Shown: positions 47,025 to 57,045 of the stretch, one piece after another
Layout of the letters: every line of letters starts with the position of its first letter
Numbering within the stretch: position 1 is the first letter of the stretch
NCBI GenBank assembly: GCA_963820095.1
Contig: CAWFZA010000032.1
Span: 50,943-114,942 of the forward strand
Origin: Roseiarcus sp963820095
Lineage (GTDB): Bacteria > Pseudomonadota > Alphaproteobacteria > Rhizobiales > Beijerinckiaceae
Direction: 5' to 3'
Length of the DNA: 64,000 bases
The notes under the pieces: model-generated
Told to the model about the DNA's origin: nothing
Seen by the model: only the letters and a program-made list of their open reading frames with translations
The model's database searches: none
Made by a program: the position numbers and the translations under genes

Positions 47025-48980
47025 TCAGCTCCAGTGGGCGAGCGAGCGGATCCGGAATTGCTCGCGGAATTGCGCGGTCGACTTCGGCATCAACTCGCCG
47101 CTGCCCCAGTCGAGGATCACCGCATAGCGTCGAACGGCGTCGAGCGCGTCGATCTCGCCCGCCCGGTACTTCGCCGCCACCGTCTCGGGCTCTTCCTCCA
47201 ACCAGCCGCGCCGCTGGGCCCGGATCGATGCGCGTTCGCGCTCGGTCGCATCCCGGTCGACCTCGTAGGCGCAGAGATCCTTGTCGATCACCTTGAGGAC
47301 CACGCCGTAGTCCCTCGCGGCGCGCTCGATCGAAACGTAATCGTCCGCGACATCGGCCTTCACCCTCTCGGGATCGCGCTCGAGAGGATCGCCGTAGCCG
47401 CCGCCGCCCGCCGTGGGGCGGCTGAAGAGGTCGCCGGATTGCAGCGGCACATCGGAGAAGACCGAGCCGAGCCAGGTGTCCTCGTTGGCGCCGGCGCGGC
47501 GCACGTGCAGGCCATGGGGCGTCGAAGGCAATCCTCCGTTGGTGCCCCAGACCACCGCGCGCTCGCGGTCGCAGATGTAGGAGAGGACGGTGTTCTCGCC
47601 CTCGCGCAGGATCGAGGCCTTGCGGGCGCCGACGCCGCCCCGCCATTTGCCGGGACCGCCGGAGTCCGTCACAGCCTCGAATTCGGTGGTGAGGATGGGC
47701 GCGCCGCGCTCCTGACCCTCGACGGGCTGCGACAGCATCCCGGTGCCGAAGGAGGCCTGGGTCACATTGGCCCCGTCCTTGCCGTTGCGGCCGCCCCAGC
47801 CGCCAGGCAGCCAGTCATAGAACATGAAGATCGGCTTTTCAGGACTGCGAGCGTCATTGCCGCCGGTCAGCAGATACTCGATGTTGAAGGTGCAGGAGAT
47901 CGCGCGATGCGGCATGATGCCCGACCAGATCTCGTAGATCGAGTTCATGATCTTCTCGAAGGGCATCAGGAACCCGGTGACGGCCACCGGCCATTTCGCG
48001 CTGACCACCGTGTCTGGCGGCGCCACGATCTCGATGACCCGATAGAGACCAGAATTGAGCGGCAGGTCGGGAAAGAAGGTCTTCATGCCGGCGACGCAGC
48101 CCGAGAACGTCGCCCCGAACGCTGAATTGTAGATCGAGCCGATGGTCGGATGGCTGCCGGTAAAGTCGTAGATGACCTTGTCGCCCGCGATCGTCGTCTT
48201 GACCCGGATCGGGATCATGCCCTCACCGCCCGACACGTCGCGGTCGATATAGTCCACCGTCTCCCACGAACCGTCCGGCAGCGCTTTCAGGCGCTGGCGC
48301 ACCGTCCGCTCGACATAGTCCTGCACGGCGGCCATGCCGGCCACCACAGTGTCCTTGCCGTATTTCTTGACGAGCCGCAGCACCTCGCGCGCCGCAACGT
48401 TGGTCGCCTCGGCCTGGGCGTGCATGTCGCCGATGAGAGAGGCCGGGTCGCGGGTGTTGCTGGCGATCATATGAGCCACATCGCGGCAAAAGCGGCCGCG
48501 GTCGAAGATGCGCACGGGCGTGATGCGCAGACCTTCGCGGAACATGTCCTTGGCCATGACGTCGAACGAGCCGGGCACCGAGCCGCCCATGTCCGACCAA
48601 TGGCCGTTCGACTGCGCGTAGCCGATCACCTCGTCGTCCACAAAGATCGGCCGGATCAGGCGGACGTCGCTGAAATGCGTGCCGCCGGCATAAGGATCGT
48701 TGATCATGTAGACGTCACCGGGGTGCATGTCCCCCTTGAAGAAAGCGATCACCGCCTTGCACGTGTAGTGCAGCGTGCCGACGTGGACCGAGATGTCGCC
48801 GTTGCCCTGGGCTACGCTGTCGCCGTTCGCGTCGTGGAGCGCGTTGGAGAAGTCACGGTTGTAGATGACGAAGGAATAGCAGGTCCTGAGGATCTGCTCG
48901 GCCATCTGGTCGACGGCCGTGATGAAGGAATTCTTCAGAACCTCGAAGGTGACGGGATCGAGCGTCGCGGTCTCGGGCAT
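47025..48980 (-). CDS. hyuB: Hydantoinase B / 5-oxoprolinase beta-type subunit
   Basis: 651 residues from the ATG at 48980, 2 bp after the HyuA stop. The N-terminus LDPVTFEVLKNSFITAVDQM, NRDFSNALHDANGDSVAQGN, GDVYMINDPYAGGTHFSDVR and NGHWSDMGGSVPGSFD are hallmark HyuB segments. The C-terminal third has GGVGARKASILREGENTVLS and GGGGYGDPLERDPERV. Length is normal and the frame intact. With HyuA it forms an ATP-dependent amidohydrolase for hydantoins, N-methylhydantoin, oxoproline or, in the related acetone carboxylase group, ketone carboxylation. The exact substrate is open. It is the last gene of the minus operon from 56.35 kb. Confidence 0.92.
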   Translation of the reverse strand: MPETATLDPVTFEVLKNSFITAVDQMAEQILRTCYSFVIYNRDFSNALHDANGDSVAQGNGDISVHVGTLHYTCKAVIAFFKGDMHPGDVYMINDPYAGGTHFSDVRLIRPIFVDDEVIGYAQSNGHWSDMGGSVPGSFDVMAKDMFREGLRITPVRIFDRGRFCRDVAHMIASNTRDPASLIGDMHAQAEATNVAAREVLRLVKKYGKDTVVAGMAAVQDYVERTVRQRLKALPDGSWETVDYIDRDVSGGEGMIPIRVKTTIAGDKVIYDFTGSHPTIGSIYNSAFGATFSGCVAGMKTFFPDLPLNSGLYRVIEIVAPPDTVVSAKWPVAVTGFLMPFEKIMNSIYEIWSGIMPHRAISCTFNIEYLLTGGNDARSPEKPIFMFYDWLPGGWGGRNGKDGANVTQASFGTGMLSQPVEGQERGAPILTTEFEAVTDSGGPGKWRGGVGARKASILREGENTVLSYICDRERAVVWGTNGGLPSTPHGLHVRRAGANEDTWLGSVFSDVPLQSGDLFSRPTAGGGGYGDPLERDPERVKADVADDYVSIERAARDYGVVLKVIDKDLCAYEVDRDATERERASIRAQRRGWLEEEPETVAAKYRAGEIDALDAVRRYAVILDWGSGELMPKSTAQFREQFRIRSLAHWS

Positions 48981-48982
48981 GA

Positions 48983-51008
48983 TCAGGCGTCCTGACGAAT
49001 AATGATGTTGAGCCAACCGTCGATCTCCGCCGCGAAGCCCGGCGGCACGACGGTTGTGGAATCGACCTGCTCGACGATGGCCGGCCCCTTGAAACCCGCG
49101 CCGGCCGGCAGATCCGGCCGCCAGTAGACGGGCGTCTCGGCGCCGCCATTTCCGGCGAACCAGACCCGGCGATGCGATTTCGGCTTGGCGGGCGCGCCGG
49201 TGGACGCGGTCTTTGCGAGCTCGGCCTTCGGCACCACGCCCACCGCCTTGAGGTTCAGGCGGAACAGGCCGACCGGCGTGTCGTCGCGGCGGAAATTGTA
49301 TTCGCGCTCATGATGCTGGTGGAAGGCTTCGACGAGCGGGGCAAGGTCCGCAATCGGCGAAAGCGCGGGCACGGCGAGCGAGCGCCATTGCCCCTGGTAC
49401 ATCATGTCGACCGTCCGCTGCATCACGACGTCCTTCGCCGAGACGCCTTCGTGGGCGAGCCGCTCGGCGGCCTCGTGCTCGAGCGTCTTGAAGGCGGCTT
49501 CGATGGCGGCAGGGTCCGCTTCGTCCGCCGCCTTCAGATAGCTGGTCGCGAGGTCGTGCTGGACGTCGACCAGGAGGCAGCCCATGGCCGAGGTGATCCC
49601 CGGATGGGGCGGCACGATCACGGCCGGAATCGACAGTTCTCTGGCGATGTCGGCGCCATGTAGCGCGCCCGCGCCGCCGAAGGCGACGAGAGCGAAGTCG
49701 CGCGGATCATAGCCGCGGCTGATCGAGATCAACCGCACGGCGTTCGCCATATTGGCGTTGGCCACCCGAATGATGGCGTCAGCCGCCTGCTTCAAGGCCA
49801 AGTTTGAAGGGCTCGGCGACGCCGGTGCGCACCGCCTCGCGCGCCATTTCGGCGTTGAGGTGAAGGCCTCCGGCGAGGTTCGTCCCGAGCCGGCCGAGCG
49901 TGACATTGGCGTCCGTATTCGTCGGCGTCTTGTTGCCGTTGCCGTAGCAGGCCGGGCCGGGATTCGCGCCGGCCGATTGCGGGCCGTTGCGCAGGCCTCC
50001 CGCCTCGTCGATCCAGGCCAGCGATCCGCCGCCGGCCCCGATGGTCAGCACCTCGATCGAGGGAAAACGGATCGGGTAGCCAAATTCGACGAACCAGTCC
50101 TTGGTGACGCGCGACTGGCCCTCGTAGGCGAGCGAGACATCGCAGCTCGTGCCGCCCATGTCGAGGCCAATCGAATTCGGAAAACCACATTGCGCGGCGA
50201 TGTGGCGGCTCGCGATGGCGCCGGCGGCGATGCCGGAGCCGGCGAGGCGGCCGGCAAACTCCTTGACGCCATGCGGCGTCATCACGCCGCCGCCCGTGTG
50301 AAGCAGGAGAAGGTCGCTCTTGTAGCCCGCTTCCGCGAGCCGGGCGCCGAGGTTCGTGGTGTAATCGACAACGACCGGGCTGAGGGCGGCGTTGACGACG
50401 GTCGTGGAGAAGCGCTCGTGCTCGAAGATCTCCGGCAAGATCTCCGAGGAAATCGAAACCGGCACACCAGGGAGCGCCTCGGCCAGAATAGCCTTCATCT
50501 GCTGCTCGTTAGCCGGGTTGGCATAGGCGTTCATGAAGCAGACCGCCACGGCCGCGACCTCGCGTTTCTTGAGGATGCGAGCCACTTCACGCGCTCCCTC
50601 CGCGTCGAGCGGCGTGACAATCTTGCCAGCAGCATCGACGCGTTCCGCGACCGTGAGACGGTCACGGCGCGGCACATACGGCGGCGCGACATCCTTGTAG
50701 ATGTCCCAGATGTCGTCCTTGTTGGCGCGGCGGATCTCGATCACGTCGCGAAAGCCTTGAGTGCACACCATGGCGGTCCGCGGCAGCCGGCGCGTGATCA
50801 GGGCGTTGGTCGCCACGGTCGTGCCGTGGGAGAACAAGACGACGTCGGAAAGGTCCACCCCGGCGGTCGCAAGCCCTTTCATCACGCCGTCGATCGGATT
50901 TGGCGTCGAGCTTGTCTTGGCGATCCGGATCGAGCCCTTGTCCTGATCGAAGATGCAGATGTCCGTGAAGGTCCCGCCGATGTCGACGGCGACGCGCAGA
51001 TTGGGCAA
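48983..51008 (-). CDS. hyuA: Hydantoinase A / 5-oxoprolinase alpha-type subunit (one +1 frameshift)
   Basis: ATP-binding subunit of the ASKHA fold. N-terminal phosphate loop VAVDIGGTFTDICIFDQDKG, SHGTTVATNALITRR, then SIGLDMGGTSCDVSLAYEG and TIGAGGGSLAWIDEAG. The frame ends at 49779, but the overlapping frame continues QAADAIIRVANANMANAVRL, SISRGYDPRDFALVAFGGAG and HPGITSAMGCLLVD to the stop at 48983. One extra base near 49794 (gaa-g-cag on the minus strand) explains it. Corrected length is about 674 residues, normal. It works with HyuB 2 bp downstream. The break is probably a sequence error. Confidence 0.9.
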
Positions 51009-51039
51009 ATTTACGCTCCTGTGTGAGAGCCGATTGGGC

Positions 51040-51273
51040 TCAGCGCAGCGGCATCGCCACCGGCCACATTGGGCCGCCAGTAGCGCCGCGTAGTTTGATG
51101 CAGGCCCCGAAGAAGGGGAATTCGTTGAGCTTGTCGGCGGACGACTCGTTGAGTTGGGCTATCTCCAAGATCGGCGCCCCAGCTTCGGCGAGGAGATCGG
51201 TATTCATGGGGAAGAAATTGAGCCCGGGGACCGCAGGCGTCCGCTCGGGAGTGAGGTTGTCGGCTCCGATCAT
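51040..51273 (-). pseudogene. C-terminal remnant of a cyclase family (kynurenine formamidase-like) protein
   Basis: 77 residues. LNFFPMNTDLLAEAGAPILE and FPFFGACIKLRGATGGPMWP match the last part of PF04199-type cyclases (the usual GIPILENLNL and LKIRGATGSPVRPVA). The upstream two thirds with the HxGTHxD metal site are not found in the roughly 270 bp before the ATPase gene, so the gene is truncated. It lies 31 bp upstream of HyuA in the same direction and may once have hydrolysed an amide or lactone in this pathway. The stretch 51274-51543 contains no gene I can support. Confidence 0.6.
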
Positions 51274-51543
51274 GAGGGAGCCAGAATGCCGAGAACGACA
51301 GCAAACGCAATCTTAATCATCCTTGAGGCTAACCTCTCAGCGTCAGCGCTAAAGCGAAAGCTGGGCTTAAGAAACCTGACGTCTTGGACGGAAGGCGGTA
51401 GAGCGTGGCTTCCTGAACCAACTGCTCGGCGTGCATTGGGTCGTCGATCTGATCAGCCGTTGGTTCGACAAGACATTCCCCACGCGGGCCGTGCGCGCCA
51501 GCGGGCAAACATTCTTACCCTCGATTCTTACGACGGTCCGCCG

Positions 51544-52275
51544 CTACAGGACATCTGAAACCTCCTCCACAGAGGTCTCTGCGACCTGCTTGTCGAACAC
51601 GATCTCCCCGCGCGCCATGGCGACAACGCGATCGCATGATTGCAGGACGTGGTGGAGGTTATGGCTGATCAGAATGCCCGTAACCCCTTGCGCCGGCAGG
51701 CCGCGAACGAAGCCCAGAACTTTCGCCGTTTCCTTGACCGACAGGTGATTGGTTGGTTCGTCGAGGATGAGGATTCGCGACTTGAAATGCATCGCCCGCG
51801 CGATCGCCACGCCCTGACGCTGCCCGCCTGACAACTCGCCGAGCGACGCGTCAGGCGAGCGCAGATGCAGATCGACGTCTGCGATCGCCTTTACCGCTTC
51901 CCGGCGCATGCGGTCATGGTCGATCAGGCCGACGCCGCCGATACCCAAGCGCAACGGCTCGCGGCCGACGAAGAGGTTTCGGGCAATCGACATTGTCGGC
52001 ACCATCGAGGCGTCCTGATAGATCGTTTCGACGCCGAAACGCATGGCGACCTTGGGCGAAGTGATCTCGACCCTCTGTCCCTCGATGCGAATCTCACCCT
52101 TGTCAGGCTGGAGAACGCCCGAGAGTATCTTGATCAGAGTCGATTTTCCGGCGCCGTTGTCGCCCACGAGCCCGACTACCTCGCGCGGCTGTACGTCCAG
52201 AGTCACGCCTTTCAGCGCATGGACGCCCGCGTACCATTTGTGAATATGCTGCACCGAGATCAGCGGAGCGGTCAT
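51544..52275 (-). CDS. Ribose-type ABC transporter ATPase, single-domain (FrcA-like)
   Basis: 243 residues, intact, carrying one nucleotide-binding domain where RbsA-type proteins have two. Walker A GDNGAGKSTLIKILSG, Q-loop IYQDASMVPTMS, signature LSGGQRQGVAIARAM, Walker B ILILDEPTNHLS and the H-loop His in LISHNLHHV are all present, so it likely works as a homodimer. The ATG at 52275 lies just after the permease stop. It serves the binding protein at 53330. A 270-bp gap and a cyclase remnant separate it from the hydantoinase genes. Confidence 0.92.
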   Translation of the reverse strand: MTAPLISVQHIHKWYAGVHALKGVTLDVQPREVVGLVGDNGAGKSTLIKILSGVLQPDKGEIRIEGQRVEITSPKVAMRFGVETIYQDASMVPTMSIARNLFVGREPLRLGIGGVGLIDHDRMRREAVKAIADVDLHLRSPDASLGELSGGQRQGVAIARAMHFKSRILILDEPTNHLSVKETAKVLGFVRGLPAQGVTGILISHNLHHVLQSCDRVVAMARGEIVFDKQVAETSVEEVSDVL

Positions 52276-52276
52276 A

Positions 52277-53311
52277 TCAACCCGCCACCTTGATCCGTCG
52301 CGCCGTTCGGCGCAGCCACGTATTGGAAACGACGGCGAAGATCGTCAAGGCGCCAACGGCGAATTTGAACCAGTTGGCGTCGACCTGCGTCATCACGAGT
52401 CCATTGTCGATGACGCGGATCAATAAAGCGCCGACGACAGCGCCGAGCACGGTCCCGACGCCGCCGCTGAGCGCGGTTCCCCCGATCACCGCCGCGGCGA
52501 CCGCCTGGAGTTCGAGTCCGTCCCCGATCGAGGGCAGCGGCGAATGCAGACGGAAGACCTGAATGATCCCGCCAAACCCAGCCATTACCGAACACAGCAT
52601 GAAGCAGAACAGTTTGACCCGCCGCACCGGCACGCCCATCGCACTTGCGGCCTCCGGGTGGCCACCCGTCGCCTTGATCCAGTTCCCGACACTGGATTTG
52701 TTCAACAGTATCGAAGCCGCGAATGCGATCGCCAGAAACCAGATGAAGGACGCGCGGAACAATCCGCCGGGTCCGACGAACTGGGTGAATTCGCCGGTCG
52801 CGAGATCGTCCGGCAACAAGGGCGGAAAACCACCCGAGACCACCACGGTCAGCGAGCGAACGATGAACAACATCCCCAGTGTCGCTATGAAGCTTGGGAT
52901 GGCGAAGGTCAACGTAATGAATCCGTTCGCGAACCCTATTGCGGCGGCGAGCAGGAGGCCGAGCAGAATCGCTGTGAGAGTTGGCACGCCGGCGATGATC
53001 AGGAGCGACGTCGCCATTGGCGTCAGCGCGAAGGTCGACCCGACCGAGAGGTCGAATTCGCCGCAAATCATCAGAATCGTGACGCCTATCGAGACGAGGC
53101 CAACCTCGGGCAGCAACCCGAGAATGCCGCGGAGATTGTCAGCGGACAGAAAAGCGCCGGCCGAACGCGCTTCGAACACTGCGGCGAGCAAAACTAGCAG
53201 CGCAATGCCTGCTAGTTCGGGCTTTTCCAGATAGATTCGGAACAGGTTCCTCAAGACGCCCCGTCGAGCTCGCATTGCCAGGCTTCGGGGGAGCCAGGCT
53301 CTCCCCCGCAA
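52277..53311 (-). CDS. Ribose-type ABC transporter permease
   Basis: 344 residues, RbsC-like, with about nine hydrophobic segments. VSIGVTILMICGEFDLSVGS, FANGFITLTFAIPSFIATLG and AAVIGGTALSGGVGTVLGAV are hallmark segments. The Arg-rich N-terminus before the first membrane helix (ELAGIALLVLLAAVFEA) faces the cytoplasm. It lies between the binding-protein gene (18 bp) and the ATPase (1 bp), all on the minus strand, and presumably acts as a homodimer since only one permease is present. Confidence 0.92.
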   Translation of the reverse strand: MRGRAWLPRSLAMRARRGVLRNLFRIYLEKPELAGIALLVLLAAVFEARSAGAFLSADNLRGILGLLPEVGLVSIGVTILMICGEFDLSVGSTFALTPMATSLLIIAGVPTLTAILLGLLLAAAIGFANGFITLTFAIPSFIATLGMLFIVRSLTVVVSGGFPPLLPDDLATGEFTQFVGPGGLFRASFIWFLAIAFAASILLNKSSVGNWIKATGGHPEAASAMGVPVRRVKLFCFMLCSVMAGFGGIIQVFRLHSPLPSIGDGLELQAVAAAVIGGTALSGGVGTVLGAVVGALLIRVIDNGLVMTQVDANWFKFAVGALTIFAVVSNTWLRRTARRIKVAG

Positions 53312-53329
53312 TTCTTTTGTCCAGTCGGA

Positions 53330-54328
53330 TCAGCGAAGGCCCTGTTTGGCCAACCCCATCAACTGATCGGCTTGTTCCGGAGTGAACACAGCCTCGCCCG
53401 AGTCGATGTCGGATGGCGCCAGCCCGACTTTCTTTTCCAGGTACACCTGCATGACCGGCAAGAAACCCTGCTCATACGGCTGCTGGTCGATCTCCACCTG
53501 GATATAGCCGGCCTTCATTTGCTCGATCACCTGTGGCGCGAGATCGAAGCCGCCCAAAAGAATCTTGCCCGGCGGGATGTTGCGGTCCTTCAGCAAACGC
53601 GCGACGTTGGAATGCCAGAGCCCGGTTTCGATATAGGCGGTCGTATCCGGATGGGCGCTGAGATAGGCGCCGACGCGATCGCTGACGATTGCGCCGTCAG
53701 CGCTCACGTCCAGACGGTCGATCGTTATTTCGCGGTTCGGATTGGCCTTCTTGAACTCCTCAAGCCCATTCATGATGCCTTTGGCGCGCTGCTCCGACCA
53801 GTTCTGGCCCGGGGCGTTGACGCCGACCAGCACGCGGACAGGACCCTCCTTCGGAAATAGAGCGGCCATGCGACGTCCTAGCGTCGTGCCGGCGGGAACA
53901 AAGTTCTGGCCGACAAAGGCCTGACGCAATTGGAGTTCCGGGCCTTCCGTGGCGTCGACGTTCGAGGCGATTACGATCACCCCCTTCGCCTTGGCTTCCT
54001 TCAGATTGGCGACGAAGGCGTTGTTGTCGACCAGTGTCGTGATCAGAGCATCGGGCTTGCGCGCAAGCGCCGCCTGCTGGTTGGCCACTTCCTGGTCGAC
54101 CGAGCCCTCAGTCTGGGTGAAGACCATCTGGCAATTGGCCTGGATCTTGGCGCAAGCGTCGTCGAAGCCCTTCTTCACCGCCTGCCAGAACGGGTTCGAT
54201 GCCGATGAATGATGGGTGAAGACGATGTTGAGCTTCTCGTCCGCAGCGGCCGGGCCCGCCAGCGCGAATGACAACGCCGCCACGCCGATCCCGCTCGATA
54301 CCCGCAACGCGATTTTGCGCTTGACCAT
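53330..54328 (-). CDS. Ribose-type ABC substrate-binding protein
   Basis: 332 residues from the ATG at 54328, preceded by AGGAGGAACCTC; the longer frame to 54448 overlaps the enolase gene and is rejected. Signal peptide core GIGVAALSFALAGPAAA with AAA-DE cleavage. The mature type 1 fold reads NIVFTHHSSASNPFWQAVKK, FVGQNFVPAGTTLGRRMAAL, DTTAYIETGLWHSNVARLLK and GFDLAPQVIEQMKAGYIQVE. It is intact and periplasmic. With the enolase-superfamily dehydratase upstream, a sugar or sugar acid is the likely ligand. Confidence 0.92.
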   Translation of the reverse strand: MVKRKIALRVSSGIGVAALSFALAGPAAADEKLNIVFTHHSSASNPFWQAVKKGFDDACAKIQANCQMVFTQTEGSVDQEVANQQAALARKPDALITTLVDNNAFVANLKEAKAKGVIVIASNVDATEGPELQLRQAFVGQNFVPAGTTLGRRMAALFPKEGPVRVLVGVNAPGQNWSEQRAKGIMNGLEEFKKANPNREITIDRLDVSADGAIVSDRVGAYLSAHPDTTAYIETGLWHSNVARLLKDRNIPPGKILLGGFDLAPQVIEQMKAGYIQVEIDQQPYEQGFLPVMQVYLEKKVGLAPSDIDSGEAVFTPEQADQLMGLAKQGLR

Positions 54329-54371
54329 GAGGTTCCTCCTTTTGATACGTTCCTTGTTGTGGCACGTCTTT

Positions 54372-55580
54372 CTACTTATCTGCGAGCGCCGTGATGCGGC
54401 TCTCGACGGTAAATCGCTTGACAAGATCCGGGGCGAGTTCGACGCCATGCCCGGGCTGGCGGCCGACGGAGATCTGACCGTCGCTGACTTCCGGCAAGCC
54501 GGTCACAAGCTCGCGATACCAGGTGCGATAAAAGGCGCGCACGCTCTCCTGAACCAACGCGTTCGGCGCGTTGAGCGCGAGATGGGTCGAGGCGGCCAGC
54601 ACGACCGGACCGGTGCAATCGTGTGGCGCAATCGGAAGATGCCAAGCTTCGGCCATGGCGGCGATCTTCTTGGCTTCGGAGACGCCGCCGCACCACGAGA
54701 GGTCAAGCATGATGACGCCGGCCGCGCCGGTTTCAAGAAGATCCCGGAATGCGGCCCGGCCGCCAAGTGTTTCGGATGCGCAGATTGGGGCTCTGGACGC
54801 CTCCGCGTAGCGCTTGAGCGACCCCAGGCTGTCCATCTTGATCGGGTCTTCATGCCAGAAAGTGTCAAACGGCCGAAGGGCGCGCGCGATCGTCATCGCC
54901 GGCAGCAATTGCCACATCGAATGAAACTCGACCATGACGTCGATTTTGTCGCCAACGGCCATGCGAATTTTTTCGAAGGGAACGAGCGCTGTCTTGAGAT
55001 CCTCGGGCGAGATATAGATTCCATCGGTCTTTTCCGCGGCATGATCGAACGGCCATATTTTCATGGCCGTGATCCCTTCGCTGAGAAGCTCAGCCGCCAG
55101 TTCGTCGGCGCGATGCAGAAAGCCGTTGAGATCGTCGTAGGGGCCGCGCTCGCCGGCCGCCATGCCATAGTTCGAGGTTGTCTGGCCGATCGCCTTGCGC
55201 ATGTAGGACGTGCCGGCGCAAGTGTTGTAGGTGCGGATGCTCGAGCGTGAGAAGCCACCAAGAAGCTGGGCGAGAGGTTGTCCCGAGACTTTGCCGAAAA
55301 CATCCCAAAGCGCGATGTCGAGTGCGGAATTGCCCCGCATTTCGGCGCCGGTTGAGCGAAATCCCAGATAGCCGACGAGGTCCTTTGAAATCCGGTCAAT
55401 TTCCAACGGGTTGCGGCCAAGCAGCTTCTGCCCGAGGCATTCATGGACGTAGGCTTCGACAGTTTCGGCGAGGAAGAAGGTTTCGCCGAGGCCGACGATT
55501 CCTTCCGAGGTGTGCACCTTCAGCCACAGGAGATTGGCGAATTCTGCGATGCGGATTGTTTCGAGGGCGGTGATCTTCAT
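54372..55580 (-). CDS. Mandelate racemase/muconate lactonizing enzyme family protein (sugar-acid dehydratase-like)
   Basis: 402 residues, intact. Enolase-superfamily capping domain, then the barrel with metal ligands Glu218 (VMVEFHS), Glu244 (WHEDP) and Glu270 (ASETLGGR), Lys174 (AMKIWPFD) as one general base and His320 (APHDCTGP) as another. Pairs of this kind occur in acid-sugar dehydratases. It starts 7 bp after the GntR stop and precedes the ribose-type transporter, so the operon probably dehydrates an imported aldonic or uronic acid. The natural substrate cannot be read from sequence. Confidence 0.9.
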   Translation of the reverse strand: MKITALETIRIAEFANLLWLKVHTSEGIVGLGETFFLAETVEAYVHECLGQKLLGRNPLEIDRISKDLVGYLGFRSTGAEMRGNSALDIALWDVFGKVSGQPLAQLLGGFSRSSIRTYNTCAGTSYMRKAIGQTTSNYGMAAGERGPYDDLNGFLHRADELAAELLSEGITAMKIWPFDHAAEKTDGIYISPEDLKTALVPFEKIRMAVGDKIDVMVEFHSMWQLLPAMTIARALRPFDTFWHEDPIKMDSLGSLKRYAEASRAPICASETLGGRAAFRDLLETGAAGVIMLDLSWCGGVSEAKKIAAMAEAWHLPIAPHDCTGPVVLAASTHLALNAPNALVQESVRAFYRTWYRELVTGLPEVSDGQISVGRQPGHGVELAPDLVKRFTVESRITALADK

Positions 55581-55587
55581 CGCCTCC

Positions 55588-56352
55588 TCAAATCACGCCG
55601 GCGGAAAGGAGCGCCTTGACCGAATTGTCGAAATGCTCCGCCATCGCCGCCTCGGCCACACGCGGTTCGCGAGCCTCGATCGCCGCGGCGATGCGGGCGT
55701 GGCACTCGACGTTGGCCATTCGTTCGGCGTCGGTAGATCGGCTGTCCCAGCCTATGCGCCAGGTTTGGCGGGTGACCACGCTGAATGAACCAACAATGAG
55801 GGCGAAAAGCGGGTTACGCGAGGCGATGGCGATCGTGCTGTGGAAGGCGATGTCATGCTCCATCGCCTCCGCAGGACGCGAAAACGCCTGACGCATCGCG
55901 ACCGCGCTGGCCTTGATCGCCTCAACCTCCAGCTCCGAGCGGCGCAGCGCTGCGAGCGCGACCGTGCGCATTTCGATGGTGCGGCGAACATCATAGATCT
56001 GCTGGATCGACGCCTGATCGGTATGGACCGCGTGGTCGATGACAAGCCCCAACACGTCTTTGTCGATTGTCCCGACCCGAGCCCGGCGTCCGTTGCCAAG
56101 ATCGATGATTCGGAGCGCCGCGAGGGCACGAAAGGCCTCGCGCACGACGGTTCGCGAAACACCCAGATCTGCCGCGAACTGGGCTTCTGACGGAACGGGA
56201 TCCGCGACTCGGAGGCGCTCACCGCGGATGTGCTGGTTGATCGCCCGCATGGCGTTGTCGACCAGCCCTCCTTCAGCCTCCGGCCTAGATCGGACAAGAG
56301 ACGCTTCATCCATCCAGACCATTCCGATAGCTCTGGAAAAATTAGGATGCAA
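55588..56352 (-). CDS. GntR family regulator, FadR/FCD subgroup
   Basis: Up to 254 residues; starts at 56352, 56322 or 56313 are possible, and I give the longest. N-terminal winged helix VPSEAQFAADLGVSRTVVRE then AFRALAALRIIDLGNGRRAR. The C-terminal FCD domain with metal-ligand positions is visible in HDIAFHSTIAIAS and ECHARIAAAIEAREPRVAEA. It leads the minus operon (dehydratase, ABC system, hydantoinase) and likely represses it in the absence of an acidic sugar ligand. A short palindrome lies 24 bp upstream of the longest start. Confidence 0.9.
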   Translation of the reverse strand: MHPNFSRAIGMVWMDEASLVRSRPEAEGGLVDNAMRAINQHIRGERLRVADPVPSEAQFAADLGVSRTVVREAFRALAALRIIDLGNGRRARVGTIDKDVLGLVIDHAVHTDQASIQQIYDVRRTIEMRTVALAALRRSELEVEAIKASAVAMRQAFSRPAEAMEHDIAFHSTIAIASRNPLFALIVGSFSVVTRQTWRIGWDSRSTDAERMANVECHARIAAAIEAREPRVAEAAMAEHFDNSVKALLSAGVI

Positions 56353-56375
56353 TCAGCTGGCGAAATGGTTGTCAA

Positions 56376-56395
56376 TATCCTGTTCTCGTAGGATA
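56376..56395. promoter_or_regulatory. Inverted repeat upstream of the GntR gene
   Basis: TATCCT-GTTCTCGT-AGGATA, a 6-bp perfect inverted repeat with an 8-bp spacer, just upstream of the regulator. It could be its operator, but short arms of this kind occur by chance, so the assignment is weak. Confidence 0.3.
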
Positions 56396-56413
56396 GGCGG
56401 ATCGTCAGGGTAG

Positions 56414-56900
56414 GGCCGCGCGGACAATCTGGCCAATGAGGGTCGCGTCGGTCCGGATGGCGCCTTCTGGATCGGTACGACGCATAGCAATGTTCATCCC
56501 GATGGCGCGCGGTAGAATATGACGGTCGACAGCGGTGCGATCTACCGACTTGACAGTCATGGCCCGGTGAGCCGCTGACTTCGCGCGAATTTCGGCACTA
56601 CCAACACGATGGCGTGGACGGGCGACAGGCGTTTTCTCACCACCGACACGACGCCCAACGCGATCTACGCTTTCGATCTTCGCGACGGCTTGCTCTCGAA
56701 CATGCGCGTCCGCCTCCGCTCGCGAGCGTGGCGCTCTCGACGGGATCGCGCCTCGTCGTCAACGGACGGTGGAATTGCCGGGTTGCTGGCGGAGCCTGTG
56801 TCGCTTGTCTCCGGCCAGACGGCGCTCGATCGAGTCGTCGAACTGTCGTGCACGTGGCCGACTAGCTGCGCTTTCGACGAGGCCCGCGCCTCCAGCTAAA
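56414..56900 (+). pseudogene. Decayed SMP-30/gluconolactonase gene
   Basis: Pieces of the SMP-30 propeller occur in changing frames: DNLANEGRVGPDGAFWIGTT, then GAIYRLDSHGPVSR, TMAWTGDRRFLTTDTTPNAI and YAFDLRDG, NGRWNCRVAGGACVACLRPD, and LDRVVELSCTWPTSCAF. These follow family order, but the N-terminal third is absent, several indels are present and spacing between pieces is shortened. It is a real relic rather than a single read error. It points away from the GntR operon and ends near the IS630 element. Confidence 0.6.
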
Positions 56901-57045
56901 CGTTCTCGATGATTCCGCCGCCATTCATCGACGAAACCGACATAGCGACCAATCGTAGCGGATTCGCGGATTTGTGTCCTTTACTATTGACTTCTGTTTA
57001 AAAAGGGAGTGTAGGTAACGAATTCGTGATCGGCCGGGCAAAGCC

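Noticed and set aside
51274..51543. Plus-strand frame resembling coding sequence (VHWVVDLISRWFDKTFP)
   Set aside because: Too short, no start signal and no recognised family; possibly a relic but not supportable.
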